Below are positions 1-7,679 of a stretch of 64,000 nucleotides of DNA, piece by piece; the stretch's first letter is position 1, and each line of letters starts with the position of its first letter. The position numbers and the translations under genes are program-made. Below the pieces are notes generated by a model. The model did no database searches. It saw only the letters and a program-made list of their open reading frames with translations, and was not told where the DNA came from. This DNA comes from a virus, in IMG/VR virus record IMGVR_UViG_3300049596_000679, positions 1 to 64,000 of that record; one strand, written 5' to 3'.

Positions 1-3
1 GTT

Positions 4-837
4 TTGGCTCAGTATGAGAGTTCAAAACAAAGTGGTTCTTCTTCCACTTCAAAATTCACACAAGAAGAAAGAATGAAAAAGTATTTCGCGGCAATCCTTA
101 AGGATAACGAAAAACAAGGTCAACGAACAATCCGTATTTTACCTACAACTGATGGATCATCTCCTTTTAAGGAAGTTTGGTTTCACGAAATCAATGTTGA
201 TGGTAAATGGCAGAAGTTCTACGATCCAGGAAAAAATGACAACGAACGTTCACCTTTGAATGAGGTATATGACGAGTTAATGTCAACAGGTCGTGAATCC
301 GACAAACAATTAGCAACACAATACAAAGCACGTAAGTTTTATATTGTTAAAGTAATTGACCGAGATCACGAAGAAGATGGTGTTAAATTTTGGAGATTTA
401 AACACAATTACAAACAAGAAGGAATTCTTGATAAAATCATTCCAATTTGGAAAGCGAAAGGTGACGTTACTGATTCTGATACTGGTCGTGACTTAATCCT
501 TGAACTTACAAAGGCAAAGACACCAAAAGGTGCAACATATACGGTTATCCAAACCGTTATGTATGACGATCCGGCACCAACACATGAGGACGCTGAACAA
601 TCATCAACATGGATCAACAATGAGTTGACTTGGGAGGACGTATACTCTAAAAAACCTGTTGAATATCTTGAATCAATTGCAAGAGGTGAAACTCCACGTT
701 GGGACACTGACGCAGGAAAATACATCTACTCAAATAATCAAGAAGAAGAGATTTCTATGGGTGGAAGTGTAAAGTCTGAAGTTAAAAAGGCTGATCCTCA
801 GTCTAACCAAGAAGTTGACGAAGATTTACCATTCTAA
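4..837 (+). CDS. gp32: gp32-like single-stranded DNA-binding protein
   Basis: This protein resembles the T4 gp32 OB-fold core: an IRILP strand near residue 43, HEINVDGKW near 62, and WRFKHNY plus IIPIW further on. It would coat ssDNA during replication and recombination, and UvsX follows two genes downstream. Two things are odd. The protein has no cysteine at all; the T4 zinc ligand His is kept (FHEINVDGKW) but the CPVC position reads SPLN. The C-terminus ends in DEDLPF, like the tip of bacterial SSB rather than T4 gp32. The visible start is TTG at position 4, only three bases into the window, so the true start may lie upstream. A terminator follows the gene. Confidence 0.85.
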   Translation: MAQYESSKQSGSSSTSKFTQEERMKKYFAAILKDNEKQGQRTIRILPTTDGSSPFKEVWFHEINVDGKWQKFYDPGKNDNERSPLNEVYDELMSTGRESDKQLATQYKARKFYIVKVIDRDHEEDGVKFWRFKHNYKQEGILDKIIPIWKAKGDVTDSDTGRDLILELTKAKTPKGATYTVIQTVMYDDPAPTHEDAEQSSTWINNELTWEDVYSKKPVEYLESIARGETPRWDTDAGKYIYSNNQEEEISMGGSVKSEVKKADPQSNQEVDEDLPF

Positions 838-850
838 TTAAACTTTAACG

Positions 851-885
851 TGGGCACTTGGAAATACTGAGTGTCCATATTTTTT
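851..885 (+). terminator. Rho-independent terminator after the gp32-like gene
   Basis: TGGGCACT at 851-858 pairs with AGTGTCCA at 870-877, with one G-U pair, across an 11-base loop. A T-run follows at 880-885. It would isolate the highly expressed ssDNA-binding gene from uvsX. Confidence 0.7.
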
Positions 886-897
886 AAAATCAAAAAA

Positions 898-1128
898 ATG
901 AGCAAAATAGCAGAAAAAATGTATGAGGCATTATCCTTAAAATACCGTAGTGAAATCGCTGAGGCGGAAGCAACATTATTAGTTTATTTAACTTCACCTG
1001 TTGGTATTGGTGAACACCCACAACATCTTGAAGAAATGGATAAGTTGGTTGAAAAATTCGCTAATGCACAAGATAAACTTGAGTCATTGGAAAAAATTCG
1101 TAAATATAATTCAGTAATTACACAATAA
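898..1128 (+). CDS. Small helical hypothetical protein
   Basis: This is a 76-residue, mostly charged helical protein that I do not recognise. I chose the ATG at 898 over a GTG at 871 because the GTG lies inside the preceding terminator stem and its extension (SIFFKIKK) looks non-coding. It ends one base before the uvsX start, so the two are probably co-transcribed and translationally coupled. There are no Cys motifs and no membrane segment. A role near recombination is only suggested by position. Confidence 0.65.
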   Translation: MSKIAEKMYEALSLKYRSEIAEAEATLLVYLTSPVGIGEHPQHLEEMDKLVEKFANAQDKLESLEKIRKYNSVITQ

Positions 1129-1129
1129 C

Positions 1130-2113
1130 ATGGCGATAAGAAAAAGAGAAATATCTTTGGAAACAATCAAAGGTAAGTACTCAACAAAAACAAAATACAA
1201 ACCAGAAAGTTTTTATAATCTTGGAGAGGCTTTTTTGGGGTCATCTGGATTACCGGGACCTATTATGGGTGGTATAAATATGTTTTTAGGACATTCAAAT
1301 ACCTCAAAAACAACGGCAATGATCCTTGCTGCAGCAGACGCTCAAAAAAAAGGACATTTACCTATTCTTATTATTACTGAGAAAAAATGGTCTTGGGAAC
1401 ACGCTATTGAATTAGGGTTACAGGCAGAAAAAAACGAACTTGGTGAGTATGATGGTATGTTTATTTTTAATGATTCGTTTGATGTGATTGAACAAGCAAC
1501 TGAATTTATTAATGATATTCTTGATGCCCAAGAAAAAGGTGATATTCCTTATAGTTTATTATTTTTGTGGGATAGTATTGGTAGTATACCTTGTCAGATG
1601 ACTTTTGATGGTAAAGGTGGAGGAATGCACAACGCAAAAGTATTAGCGGATAAAATTGGTATGGGAATTCATTCAAGAATCTCAAAATCTAAAAAAGAAG
1701 AATATCCGTATTACAACACTTTGGTTATTTTAAATCAACCTTGGGTGTTACTTCCTGATAATCCATTTGGTCAACCTGAAATCAAAGCTAAAGGTGGTGA
1801 AGCGGTATGGTTGGCATCATCATTAGTGTTCTTATTTGGTAATCAGAAAAAGGCAGGTATTAGTCACATTGATGCGACTAAGAATGGTAGAAAAGTATCG
1901 TTTGCAATTAGAACTAAGATTTCAATATTAAAGAATCACGTTAATGGTCTTGGGTATAAAGATGGTAAGATCATCGCAGTACCACAAGGTTATATTACAG
2001 ACACAAAAGAATCTTTGGATAACTATAAGAAAGAATATTCTGATTATTGGGAAACAAAATTAGGGTATTCAGATTATTCTTTGGATGAATCTGATGATGA
2101 CTCTGACGAGTAA
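1130..2113 (+). CDS. uvsX: UvsX-like RecA-family recombinase
   Basis: This is a strand-exchange ATPase of the RecA/UvsX family, which forms filaments on ssDNA and drives recombination-dependent replication. A Walker A motif, GHSNTSKT, lies at residues 54-61. A Walker B-like strand, LLFLWDSIG, lies near 143-151, and NTLVILNQPW near 198 corresponds to the L2-side strand. The C-terminus is very acidic (DESDDDSDE), which is common in UvsX-type proteins. At 327 residues it is somewhat shorter than T4 UvsX. It sits between the ssDNA-binding gene and the FEN nuclease gene, a logical recombination and replication group. No UvsY was recognised in the window. Confidence 0.88.
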   Translation: MAIRKREISLETIKGKYSTKTKYKPESFYNLGEAFLGSSGLPGPIMGGINMFLGHSNTSKTTAMILAAADAQKKGHLPILIITEKKWSWEHAIELGLQAEKNELGEYDGMFIFNDSFDVIEQATEFINDILDAQEKGDIPYSLLFLWDSIGSIPCQMTFDGKGGGMHNAKVLADKIGMGIHSRISKSKKEEYPYYNTLVILNQPWVLLPDNPFGQPEIKAKGGEAVWLASSLVFLFGNQKKAGISHIDATKNGRKVSFAIRTKISILKNHVNGLGYKDGKIIAVPQGYITDTKESLDNYKKEYSDYWETKLGYSDYSLDESDDDSDE

Positions 2114-2143
2114 AAAGTATTTCAAACGACTTAAAAATTTTAA

Positions 2144-3154
2144 ATGGTCAAAACATTAATTGTTGATGGTAACAATTTATTAAAAATAGGATTTCATGGG
2201 GTTAAGGATTTTTATAATAATGGGGAACACATTGGTGGGACTTGGCATTTTCTTAACACAATTCGTAAATTTTTAGAAGAAACTAATTTTAATAAAGTTA
2301 TGGTCTTTTGGGATAGTGATACAAACTCATCACAAAGAAAATTAATATATCCAAAATATAAGATGAATCGTAAATCTTCTCCTAATGATGAGGAGAAGAC
2401 TGATTCATTTAACAAACAAAAAACAAGGGTTAAACAATATCTTGAAGAGATGTTTATAAGACAATTAGAGGTTGAAAATTCGGAAGCGGATGATCTTATT
2501 GCCTACTATTGTCAAATCTCTTTAGATGAAGAGAAAACGATATTCTCAAGTGATAAAGACTTAACTCAATTAATCTCAGAAAAGGTATTAATCTATTCAC
2601 CAAACTTAAAGTCGTATTATAAATTTGGGGACAACATTAAATTTAAAGATTGTTCTATTCCTCATTATAATGTTATGACATTTAAGATCCTTGCTGGTGA
2701 TACTTCGGATAATATTGACGGAATAAGTTTAATGGGTGAGAAAACTTTAATTAAGTTTTTCCCTGAAATACTTGATTCAGAGATATCTTTAACCGATATT
2801 TTAACAAAGGGTGAGTTATTGTTAAAAGAACAACAAAAAAATGTTGTTTTAGGAAATCTACTCAGTGGAAAAACCAAAGAAGGTATTATGGGTGATGATT
2901 TTTTTAAAATCAATAAAAAACTCGTAGATTTGTCAGAACCTTTAATTGATGAAGAGGGTAAAGAAATGGTTAGGGAATATTACTCTGAATCGATGGATCC
3001 CGATGGGAGAGGACATAGAAACCTAATTAGAATGATGATGGATGACGGATTCTTCAAATACCTACCAAAAGGTGATGACTCTTGGGTTAATTTTTTAAAA
3101 CCATTTTTGAAATTATCAAGAAAAGAAAAAACAAAATTTAGAAACAAAAAGTAA
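2144..3154 (+). CDS. rnh: FEN-family 5'-3' nuclease (T4 RNase H-like)
   Basis: This looks like the flap endonuclease / 5'-3' exonuclease that removes RNA primers from lagging-strand fragments. The family's acidic clusters are present in order: IVDGNN near residue 6, VFWDSD near 55, SEADDLIAYY near 111, FSSDKDLTQL near 131 and LAGDTSDNIDG near 180, which starts the H3TH region. At 336 residues it is close to the T4 enzyme. It lies downstream of uvsX and upstream of the helicase. The C-terminal tail is lysine- and arginine-rich. Confidence 0.87.
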   Translation: MVKTLIVDGNNLLKIGFHGVKDFYNNGEHIGGTWHFLNTIRKFLEETNFNKVMVFWDSDTNSSQRKLIYPKYKMNRKSSPNDEEKTDSFNKQKTRVKQYLEEMFIRQLEVENSEADDLIAYYCQISLDEEKTIFSSDKDLTQLISEKVLIYSPNLKSYYKFGDNIKFKDCSIPHYNVMTFKILAGDTSDNIDGISLMGEKTLIKFFPEILDSEISLTDILTKGELLLKEQQKNVVLGNLLSGKTKEGIMGDDFFKINKKLVDLSEPLIDEEGKEMVREYYSESMDPDGRGHRNLIRMMMDDGFFKYLPKGDDSWVNFLKPFLKLSRKEKTKFRNKK

Positions 3155-3167
3155 AAACAAAAACAAA

Positions 3168-3617
3168 ATGAAAGATCAAGATGTAACAAAAGTTGAATTC
3201 CTATTAATGTGTAATGATAACATTGTAGTACAACGTTTTTTTAATGTTAAAGGATTTAACAAAAATGCCCACAAATCTGAGGATTTTTATGACCATATGA
3301 GTATGGTATGTCGTAAATTACAATATGATTTGAAAATGCGATCAGTGGTCTATATGTTAGACAACAAATATGAAATTTCTGAGAATCCAGCTATTTTAAA
3401 TACGTCAATTACTGACGGAGATGAAAATTTTAACCTTTATATTAAGGTTGGAGACCTGACAATTTGTCACAGAAGGTTTGACGCTAAAGTGTATCCCCCA
3501 AAGGTAAGATATACCGTAGACCTACGCCCAAAGCTAAAAGGTATGCTAAACGACCTGACTGACATTTTTTCAGGTAAAAAATTTAATTATTTTTACCCTG
3601 AATTTATCCAAAACTAA
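3168..3617 (+). CDS. Hypothetical protein in the replication block
   Basis: This 149-residue protein has no domain I recognise. The ATG follows a short A-rich leader 13 bases after the nuclease gene. It has four scattered cysteines without a CxxC pair and a beta-rich look (FLLMCNDNIVVQRFF, YTVDLRPKL). Its position between the RNase H and gp41 genes suggests an accessory replication role, by location only. Confidence 0.7.
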   Translation: MKDQDVTKVEFLLMCNDNIVVQRFFNVKGFNKNAHKSEDFYDHMSMVCRKLQYDLKMRSVVYMLDNKYEISENPAILNTSITDGDENFNLYIKVGDLTICHRRFDAKVYPPKVRYTVDLRPKLKGMLNDLTDIFSGKKFNYFYPEFIQN

Positions 3618-3620
3618 TAG

Positions 3621-3627
3621 TATTTAT
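3621..3627 (+). promoter_or_regulatory. TATTTAT element upstream of the helicase gene
   Basis: TATTTAT lies 22 bases before the helicase ATG. It matches the element seen before many structural genes, although this gene is a replication gene. Either the element is not strictly late or this copy is fortuitous. An SD-like AGAAGGA lies closer to the ATG. Confidence 0.4.
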
Positions 3628-3649
3628 CTTTACTAACAGAAGGAAAATT

Positions 3650-5038
3650 ATGGCGACAAACAAAAATTTTGAGTATCTAGGAAACACATTCCAATTACAA
3701 TTACTTAATCAAATTATTTTAGATAAAGATTTTTCACATTCAATTATTGATGTGATTGAAAACAATTATTTTGAAAATAAATACTTTAAAATAATTATCC
3801 AAATGATCAGAGAGTATTATACAAAATATGATCACACACCATCATTTGAGACACTAGAACAGATTACTAAATCTGAATTACAACAAGAGATCGCATCCAA
3901 GATAGTGTTGGATACAATTAAAAAAATTAAGGACGCACCTATTGATGGTGTAGGTTTTGTACAGGAAAAGGCGTTAAAGTTCTGTAAACAACAAGAACTT
4001 CAAAAGGTTATGACCAAAGCTCAAAAAATCATCGATGGTGGTGAATTTGAGAACTACGATGCCCTTGAGGAAATGGTTAGAGGAGCTTTACAAGTGGGGG
4101 CTAAAGACACAAGTTCGATGGATGTCTTTTCTAATATTAGTCAGGTCCTTGATGAAGACTATAGACACCCAATTCCAATGGGAATACCTGGAATTGATAG
4201 ACTATTGAAAGGTGGTTTAGCTAAAGGTGAGATTGGGGTTATATTGGCACCAACAGGTGTGGGTAAATCTACAATCCTAACTAAAATTGCTAACCACGCA
4301 TTTAACTTAGGAAACAACGTACTTCAGATCTTTTTTGAAGATAACCCAAAGGTAATTCAAAGAAAACACTACACACTTTGGACTAAGGTTCACCCTGATG
4401 AATTATCAGAAAAAAGAGACGAAGTTATCCAAAAGGTTAAAGAGATTGAGGAATCTATGCCAAATAAGTTAATTATGAATAAACTACCATCTGATACGGT
4501 AACTATGTCTCAGATTAAGAATCAAATTAGAAAGATGGTTGCTGATGGTAATAAGATTGATATGGTATTACTTGATTACATTGATTGTGTTGTTCCTGAT
4601 AAGAATTTAGGTGATGAATGGAAGAGTGAGGGGTCTGTAATGAGAGCATTTGAAGCAATGTGTCACGAAATGGATTTAGTTGGATGGACGGCAACACAAG
4701 GTAATAGAAGCTCTATTTCTTCTGAGGTTGTAACAACTGATCAAATGGGTGGATCAATTAAAAAGGCACAAGTTGGTCACGTTATTATTACGGTGGCAAA
4801 AACACTTCAACAGAAAGAAATGAAATTAGCAACAATAGCAATTACAAAATCAAGGGTTGGTGATGACGGAGTTGTATTTGAGAATTGTAAATTTGATAAT
4901 GCAATGTTAGACATTGACACCGATAGTTCTATGACTTTCTTAGGGTTGGAAGAACAAAAAGAAGAAAAACAACGAGCAAGAGTTAAAGAGTTGTTAGAAA
5001 AAAGACAACAAAGACAAAAAGACGAAACAAATAAATAA
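3650..5038 (+). CDS. gp41: Replicative DNA helicase (gp41/DnaB-like)
   Basis: This is a hexameric 5'-3' replicative helicase of the DnaB/T4 gp41 family. The N-terminal half is helical. The RecA-like motor has a P-loop APTGVGKS at residues 200-207, a Walker B strand MVLLDYIDC near 305, and a conserved glutamine in TATQGNRSS near 349. The C-terminus is a lysine/arginine/glutamine-rich helix. Its 462 residues match the family. The primase partner (gp61-like) is encoded far away at 33.1 kb, unlike the adjacent arrangement in T4. The upstream AGAAGGAAAATT resembles a Shine-Dalgarno site, unusual in Bacteroidota. Confidence 0.9.
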   Translation: MATNKNFEYLGNTFQLQLLNQIILDKDFSHSIIDVIENNYFENKYFKIIIQMIREYYTKYDHTPSFETLEQITKSELQQEIASKIVLDTIKKIKDAPIDGVGFVQEKALKFCKQQELQKVMTKAQKIIDGGEFENYDALEEMVRGALQVGAKDTSSMDVFSNISQVLDEDYRHPIPMGIPGIDRLLKGGLAKGEIGVILAPTGVGKSTILTKIANHAFNLGNNVLQIFFEDNPKVIQRKHYTLWTKVHPDELSEKRDEVIQKVKEIEESMPNKLIMNKLPSDTVTMSQIKNQIRKMVADGNKIDMVLLDYIDCVVPDKNLGDEWKSEGSVMRAFEAMCHEMDLVGWTATQGNRSSISSEVVTTDQMGGSIKKAQVGHVIITVAKTLQQKEMKLATIAITKSRVGDDGVVFENCKFDNAMLDIDTDSSMTFLGLEEQKEEKQRARVKELLEKRQQRQKDETNK

Positions 5039-5064
5039 ATAAATAACTAATTAAATTAATAAAC

Positions 5065-6924
5065 ATGGATATTTCACAAAAAATTTTAAGTGATATTACA
5101 GTGTATATGAAATACGCTAAATTTGTCCCCGAATTAAATAGAAGGGAAACGTGGGAAGAGTTGGTAACAAGAAATAAGGAGATGCACCAAAAGAGATACC
5201 CCCAAATTAAAGAAGAAATTGAAAACGTATACAAAATGGTATATGCTAAGAAAATTCTTCCATCAATGAGATCATTGCAATTTGGTGGGAAACCTATTGA
5301 AATTTCACCAAACAGAGTTTACAATTGTGCTTACATGCCGATTGACCATCCAGATGCGTTCTCTGAAACTATGTTCTTATTGTTAGGTGGAACGGGTGTT
5401 GGATTTTCAGTACAAAAACACCACGTTGATAAATTACCTGAGATTAAAAAACCAAACCCAGCAAGAACAAGACGTTACCTTATTGGTGATAGTATTGAGG
5501 GATGGGCAGACGCAATTAAAGTATTGGTTGAATCCTATTTGGGGGTTAAATCATCAACACCTATATTTGATTTCTCCGATATCCGACATAAAGGAGCATT
5601 ATTGGTGACTTCAGGTGGTAAAGCGCCTGGACCTCAACCACTTAAAGATTGTGTTCATAATATCACAAAAGTATTTGAAAACAAAAAAGATGGTGAAAGA
5701 TTGTCGCCTATTGAAACTCACGATATTGTATGTCATATTGCAGATGCGGTATTAGCGGGTGGTATCAGAAGAGCGGCACTTATTTCATTATTTAGTGCTG
5801 ATGATGAAGAAATGATTTCTTGTAAATCTGGAAACTGGTGGGAATCAAATCCACAGAGAGGTAGAGCAAACAACTCGGCGGTACTTCTTCGACACAAAAT
5901 CACAAAAGAATTCTTTATGGGTCTTTGGAAACGTATTGAGTTATCAGGGGCGGGTGAACCAGGAATCTATTTATCAAACGATAAAGATTGGGGAACCAAT
6001 CCATGTTGTGAGATTGCACTTCGACCTAATCAGTTCTGTAACTTATGTGAGGTAAATGCATCTGACATTGAATCACAAGAAGATTTTGAGGCAAGAGTTA
6101 AAGGAGCTGCGTTCATCGGAACATTACAAGCGGGTTACACTGACTTCCATTACTTAAGAGATGTGTGGAAAAGAACAACTGAGAAAGACGCTCTTATTGG
6201 TGTTGGAATGACGGGAATTGGTTCAGGTGTTGTTTTAGGTTATGATATGAAATCAGCGGCTGAAATGGTTAAACTTGAAAACGAAAGAGTTGCGAAACTT
6301 ATAGGTATTAACAAATCGGCAAGGTCAACAACCGTTAAACCATCAGGAACATCATCATTGGTGTTGGGGACTTCTTCAGGTATCCACGCATGGCACAATG
6401 ACTTTTACTTAAGAAGAATTCGTGTTGGTAAAAACGAAGCAATCTATTCTTATTTGGCAATTAATCATCCTGAGTTAGTAGAAGATGAGTTCTTCCGTCC
6501 TCACGATACGGCAGTTATCTCAATCCCACAAAAATCACCAGAAGGATCAATCCTTAGACACGAATCCGTATTCCAAATGTTGGAACGTGTTAAAAAGGTA
6601 TCACAAGAGTGGGTTAGAAATGGACACAGAACTGGTCAAAACACACATAATGTATCTGCAACGGTTTCCATTAAAGAAGACGAGTGGGACTTGGTGGGTG
6701 ATTGGATGTGGAATAATAGAAAATTCTATAATGGTTTATCAGTATTACCATACAACGGAGGAACTTACACACAAGCACCATTTGAAGATTGTACTGAAGA
6801 AGATTTTAACAACTTGTTAAGTACGTTGGAAGACGTGGATCTTACAAAAGTAATTGAATTACAAGACAATACAGACTTAAGAGGTGAAGTTGCGTGTGGG
6901 GCTAATGGATGTGAAATTTCTTAA
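5065..6924 (+). CDS. nrdJ: Class II (adenosylcobalamin-dependent) ribonucleotide reductase
   Basis: This enzyme reduces ribonucleotides to deoxyribonucleotides using adenosylcobalamin and no separate radical subunit. The residue pattern fits the monomeric ribonucleoside-triphosphate reductase type. Cys88 lies in RVYNCAYMP. N312-x-C314-x-E316 and C325 lie in NPCCEIALRPNQFCNL, with the same 11-residue spacing as C408/C419 of the Lactobacillus enzyme. PSGTSS follows near residue 431. A C-terminal C611-x4-C616 pair would receive electrons from thioredoxin. At 619 residues it is about 120 shorter than the Lactobacillus enzyme, partly between the first and second cysteines. No nrdA, nrdB or nrdD is visible. 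The thioredoxin and glutaredoxin genes at 58.2-58.8 kb are possible reductants. Confidence 0.85.
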   Translation: MDISQKILSDITVYMKYAKFVPELNRRETWEELVTRNKEMHQKRYPQIKEEIENVYKMVYAKKILPSMRSLQFGGKPIEISPNRVYNCAYMPIDHPDAFSETMFLLLGGTGVGFSVQKHHVDKLPEIKKPNPARTRRYLIGDSIEGWADAIKVLVESYLGVKSSTPIFDFSDIRHKGALLVTSGGKAPGPQPLKDCVHNITKVFENKKDGERLSPIETHDIVCHIADAVLAGGIRRAALISLFSADDEEMISCKSGNWWESNPQRGRANNSAVLLRHKITKEFFMGLWKRIELSGAGEPGIYLSNDKDWGTNPCCEIALRPNQFCNLCEVNASDIESQEDFEARVKGAAFIGTLQAGYTDFHYLRDVWKRTTEKDALIGVGMTGIGSGVVLGYDMKSAAEMVKLENERVAKLIGINKSARSTTVKPSGTSSLVLGTSSGIHAWHNDFYLRRIRVGKNEAIYSYLAINHPELVEDEFFRPHDTAVISIPQKSPEGSILRHESVFQMLERVKKVSQEWVRNGHRTGQNTHNVSATVSIKEDEWDLVGDWMWNNRKFYNGLSVLPYNGGTYTQAPFEDCTEEDFNNLLSTLEDVDLTKVIELQDNTDLRGEVACGANGCEIS

Positions 6925-6929
6925 ATAAA

Positions 6930-7160
6930 ATGAACGTAGGAGCATCTAAAGATTGGGTACAACAATTGTATGTTAGAGAATTTGGCCCAAAATTACAACC
7001 AAACGAGTTCTACTATAATAATCAAGGTATGATTGTTATGACCGAAGATTATCATAAACGTAGGGGTAGTTGTTGCGGAAGCAAATGTTTACATTGCCCA
7101 TATGTACCCAATTGGGATAAGGGTAGTAAAACGTTAAAGGAATCACGGCTTAGGTCGTGA
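6930..7160 (+). CDS. DUF5522-type small cysteine protein
   Basis: This 76-residue protein carries the signature YHKRRGSCCGSKCLHCPY at residues 41-58, with four closely spaced cysteines, as in the DUF5522 family found in many bacteria. A metal or Fe-S site is plausible, but the function is unknown. It starts 5 bases after the reductase gene and is almost certainly co-transcribed with it. Its last codons and stop lie inside the downstream terminator stem. Confidence 0.75.
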   Translation: MNVGASKDWVQQLYVREFGPKLQPNEFYYNNQGMIVMTEDYHKRRGSCCGSKCLHCPYVPNWDKGSKTLKESRLRS

Positions 7161-7174
7161 TTTTTTATTTTATA
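7141..7174 (+). terminator. Rho-independent terminator ending the replication block
   Basis: AATCACG at 7141-7147 pairs with CGTGATT at 7156-7162 around an 8-base loop. A T-rich tract follows (TTTTTTATTTT). The stop codon of the DUF5522 gene is inside the 3' arm. It separates early-type genes from the baseplate operon. Confidence 0.8.
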
Positions 7175-7202
7175 TGTATTTATTCAAAACACATAGATAC
7201 TA

Positions 7203-7209
7203 TATTTAT
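7203..7209 (+). promoter_or_regulatory. TATTTAT element (candidate late promoter) before gp25
   Basis: TATTTAT ends 5 bases before the gp25 ATG, and a second copy lies at 7177-7183, just after the terminator. This is the first of the elements in front of structural genes. Which copy is used cannot be told by eye. Confidence 0.5.
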
Positions 7210-7214
7210 AAGAT

Positions 7215-7673
7215 ATGGCAAATGGAATAACATACGGAATAAATTTTCCTTTTAGAGAATCTTACGTTGGTAAATATTTAGATATTTCTGATACAACTGA
7301 AGAAGAAGTAAGAAGTAATTTAATTCATTTATTGTTAACTAGAAAAGGGTATAGATATTATCTTCCTGATTTTGGAACAAGATTGTATGAGTATATTTTT
7401 GAACCTCTTGATGGGCCTACATTTAGTGAAATTGAAGGCGAAATTAGGGATTCTGTTGAAAAATATATGCCTGGTGTACAAATAACAAATATCTCAATAA
7501 CCGACGCTTCTTTAGGTGAGGAAAATAAGGGTACTTTTATTAATCCTGATGGAGAAAGAGAATTTAAAGTACAAGGTATAAGCGACAAAGAACATACCGC
7601 AAAAATTAAAATAGATTATAAAGTCACAAATCAAGCGTTTGAAAGTAGTGATTTTGTTATTATCAATATTTAA
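7215..7673 (+). CDS. gp25: Baseplate wedge protein gp25-like
   Basis: This is a member of the GPW/gp25 family, the small wedge protein that joins the baseplate to the first sheath ring. The family feel is clear in IHLLLTRKGYRYYLPDFGTRLYEY at about residues 36-59, followed by EPLDGPTFSEIEGEI and EKYMPGVQITNISI. It has 152 residues against about 132 in T4. The gp6-like gene follows after 6 bases, keeping the T4 25-6 order. Confidence 0.88.
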   Translation: MANGITYGINFPFRESYVGKYLDISDTTEEEVRSNLIHLLLTRKGYRYYLPDFGTRLYEYIFEPLDGPTFSEIEGEIRDSVEKYMPGVQITNISITDASLGEENKGTFINPDGEREFKVQGISDKEHTAKIKIDYKVTNQAFESSDFVIINI

Positions 7674-7679
7674 TAGTAT

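Noticed and set aside
871-897. GTG start for the small gene at 898.
   Set aside because: It would begin inside the 3' arm of the gp32 terminator and add residues unlike the rest. The ATG at 898 is better.
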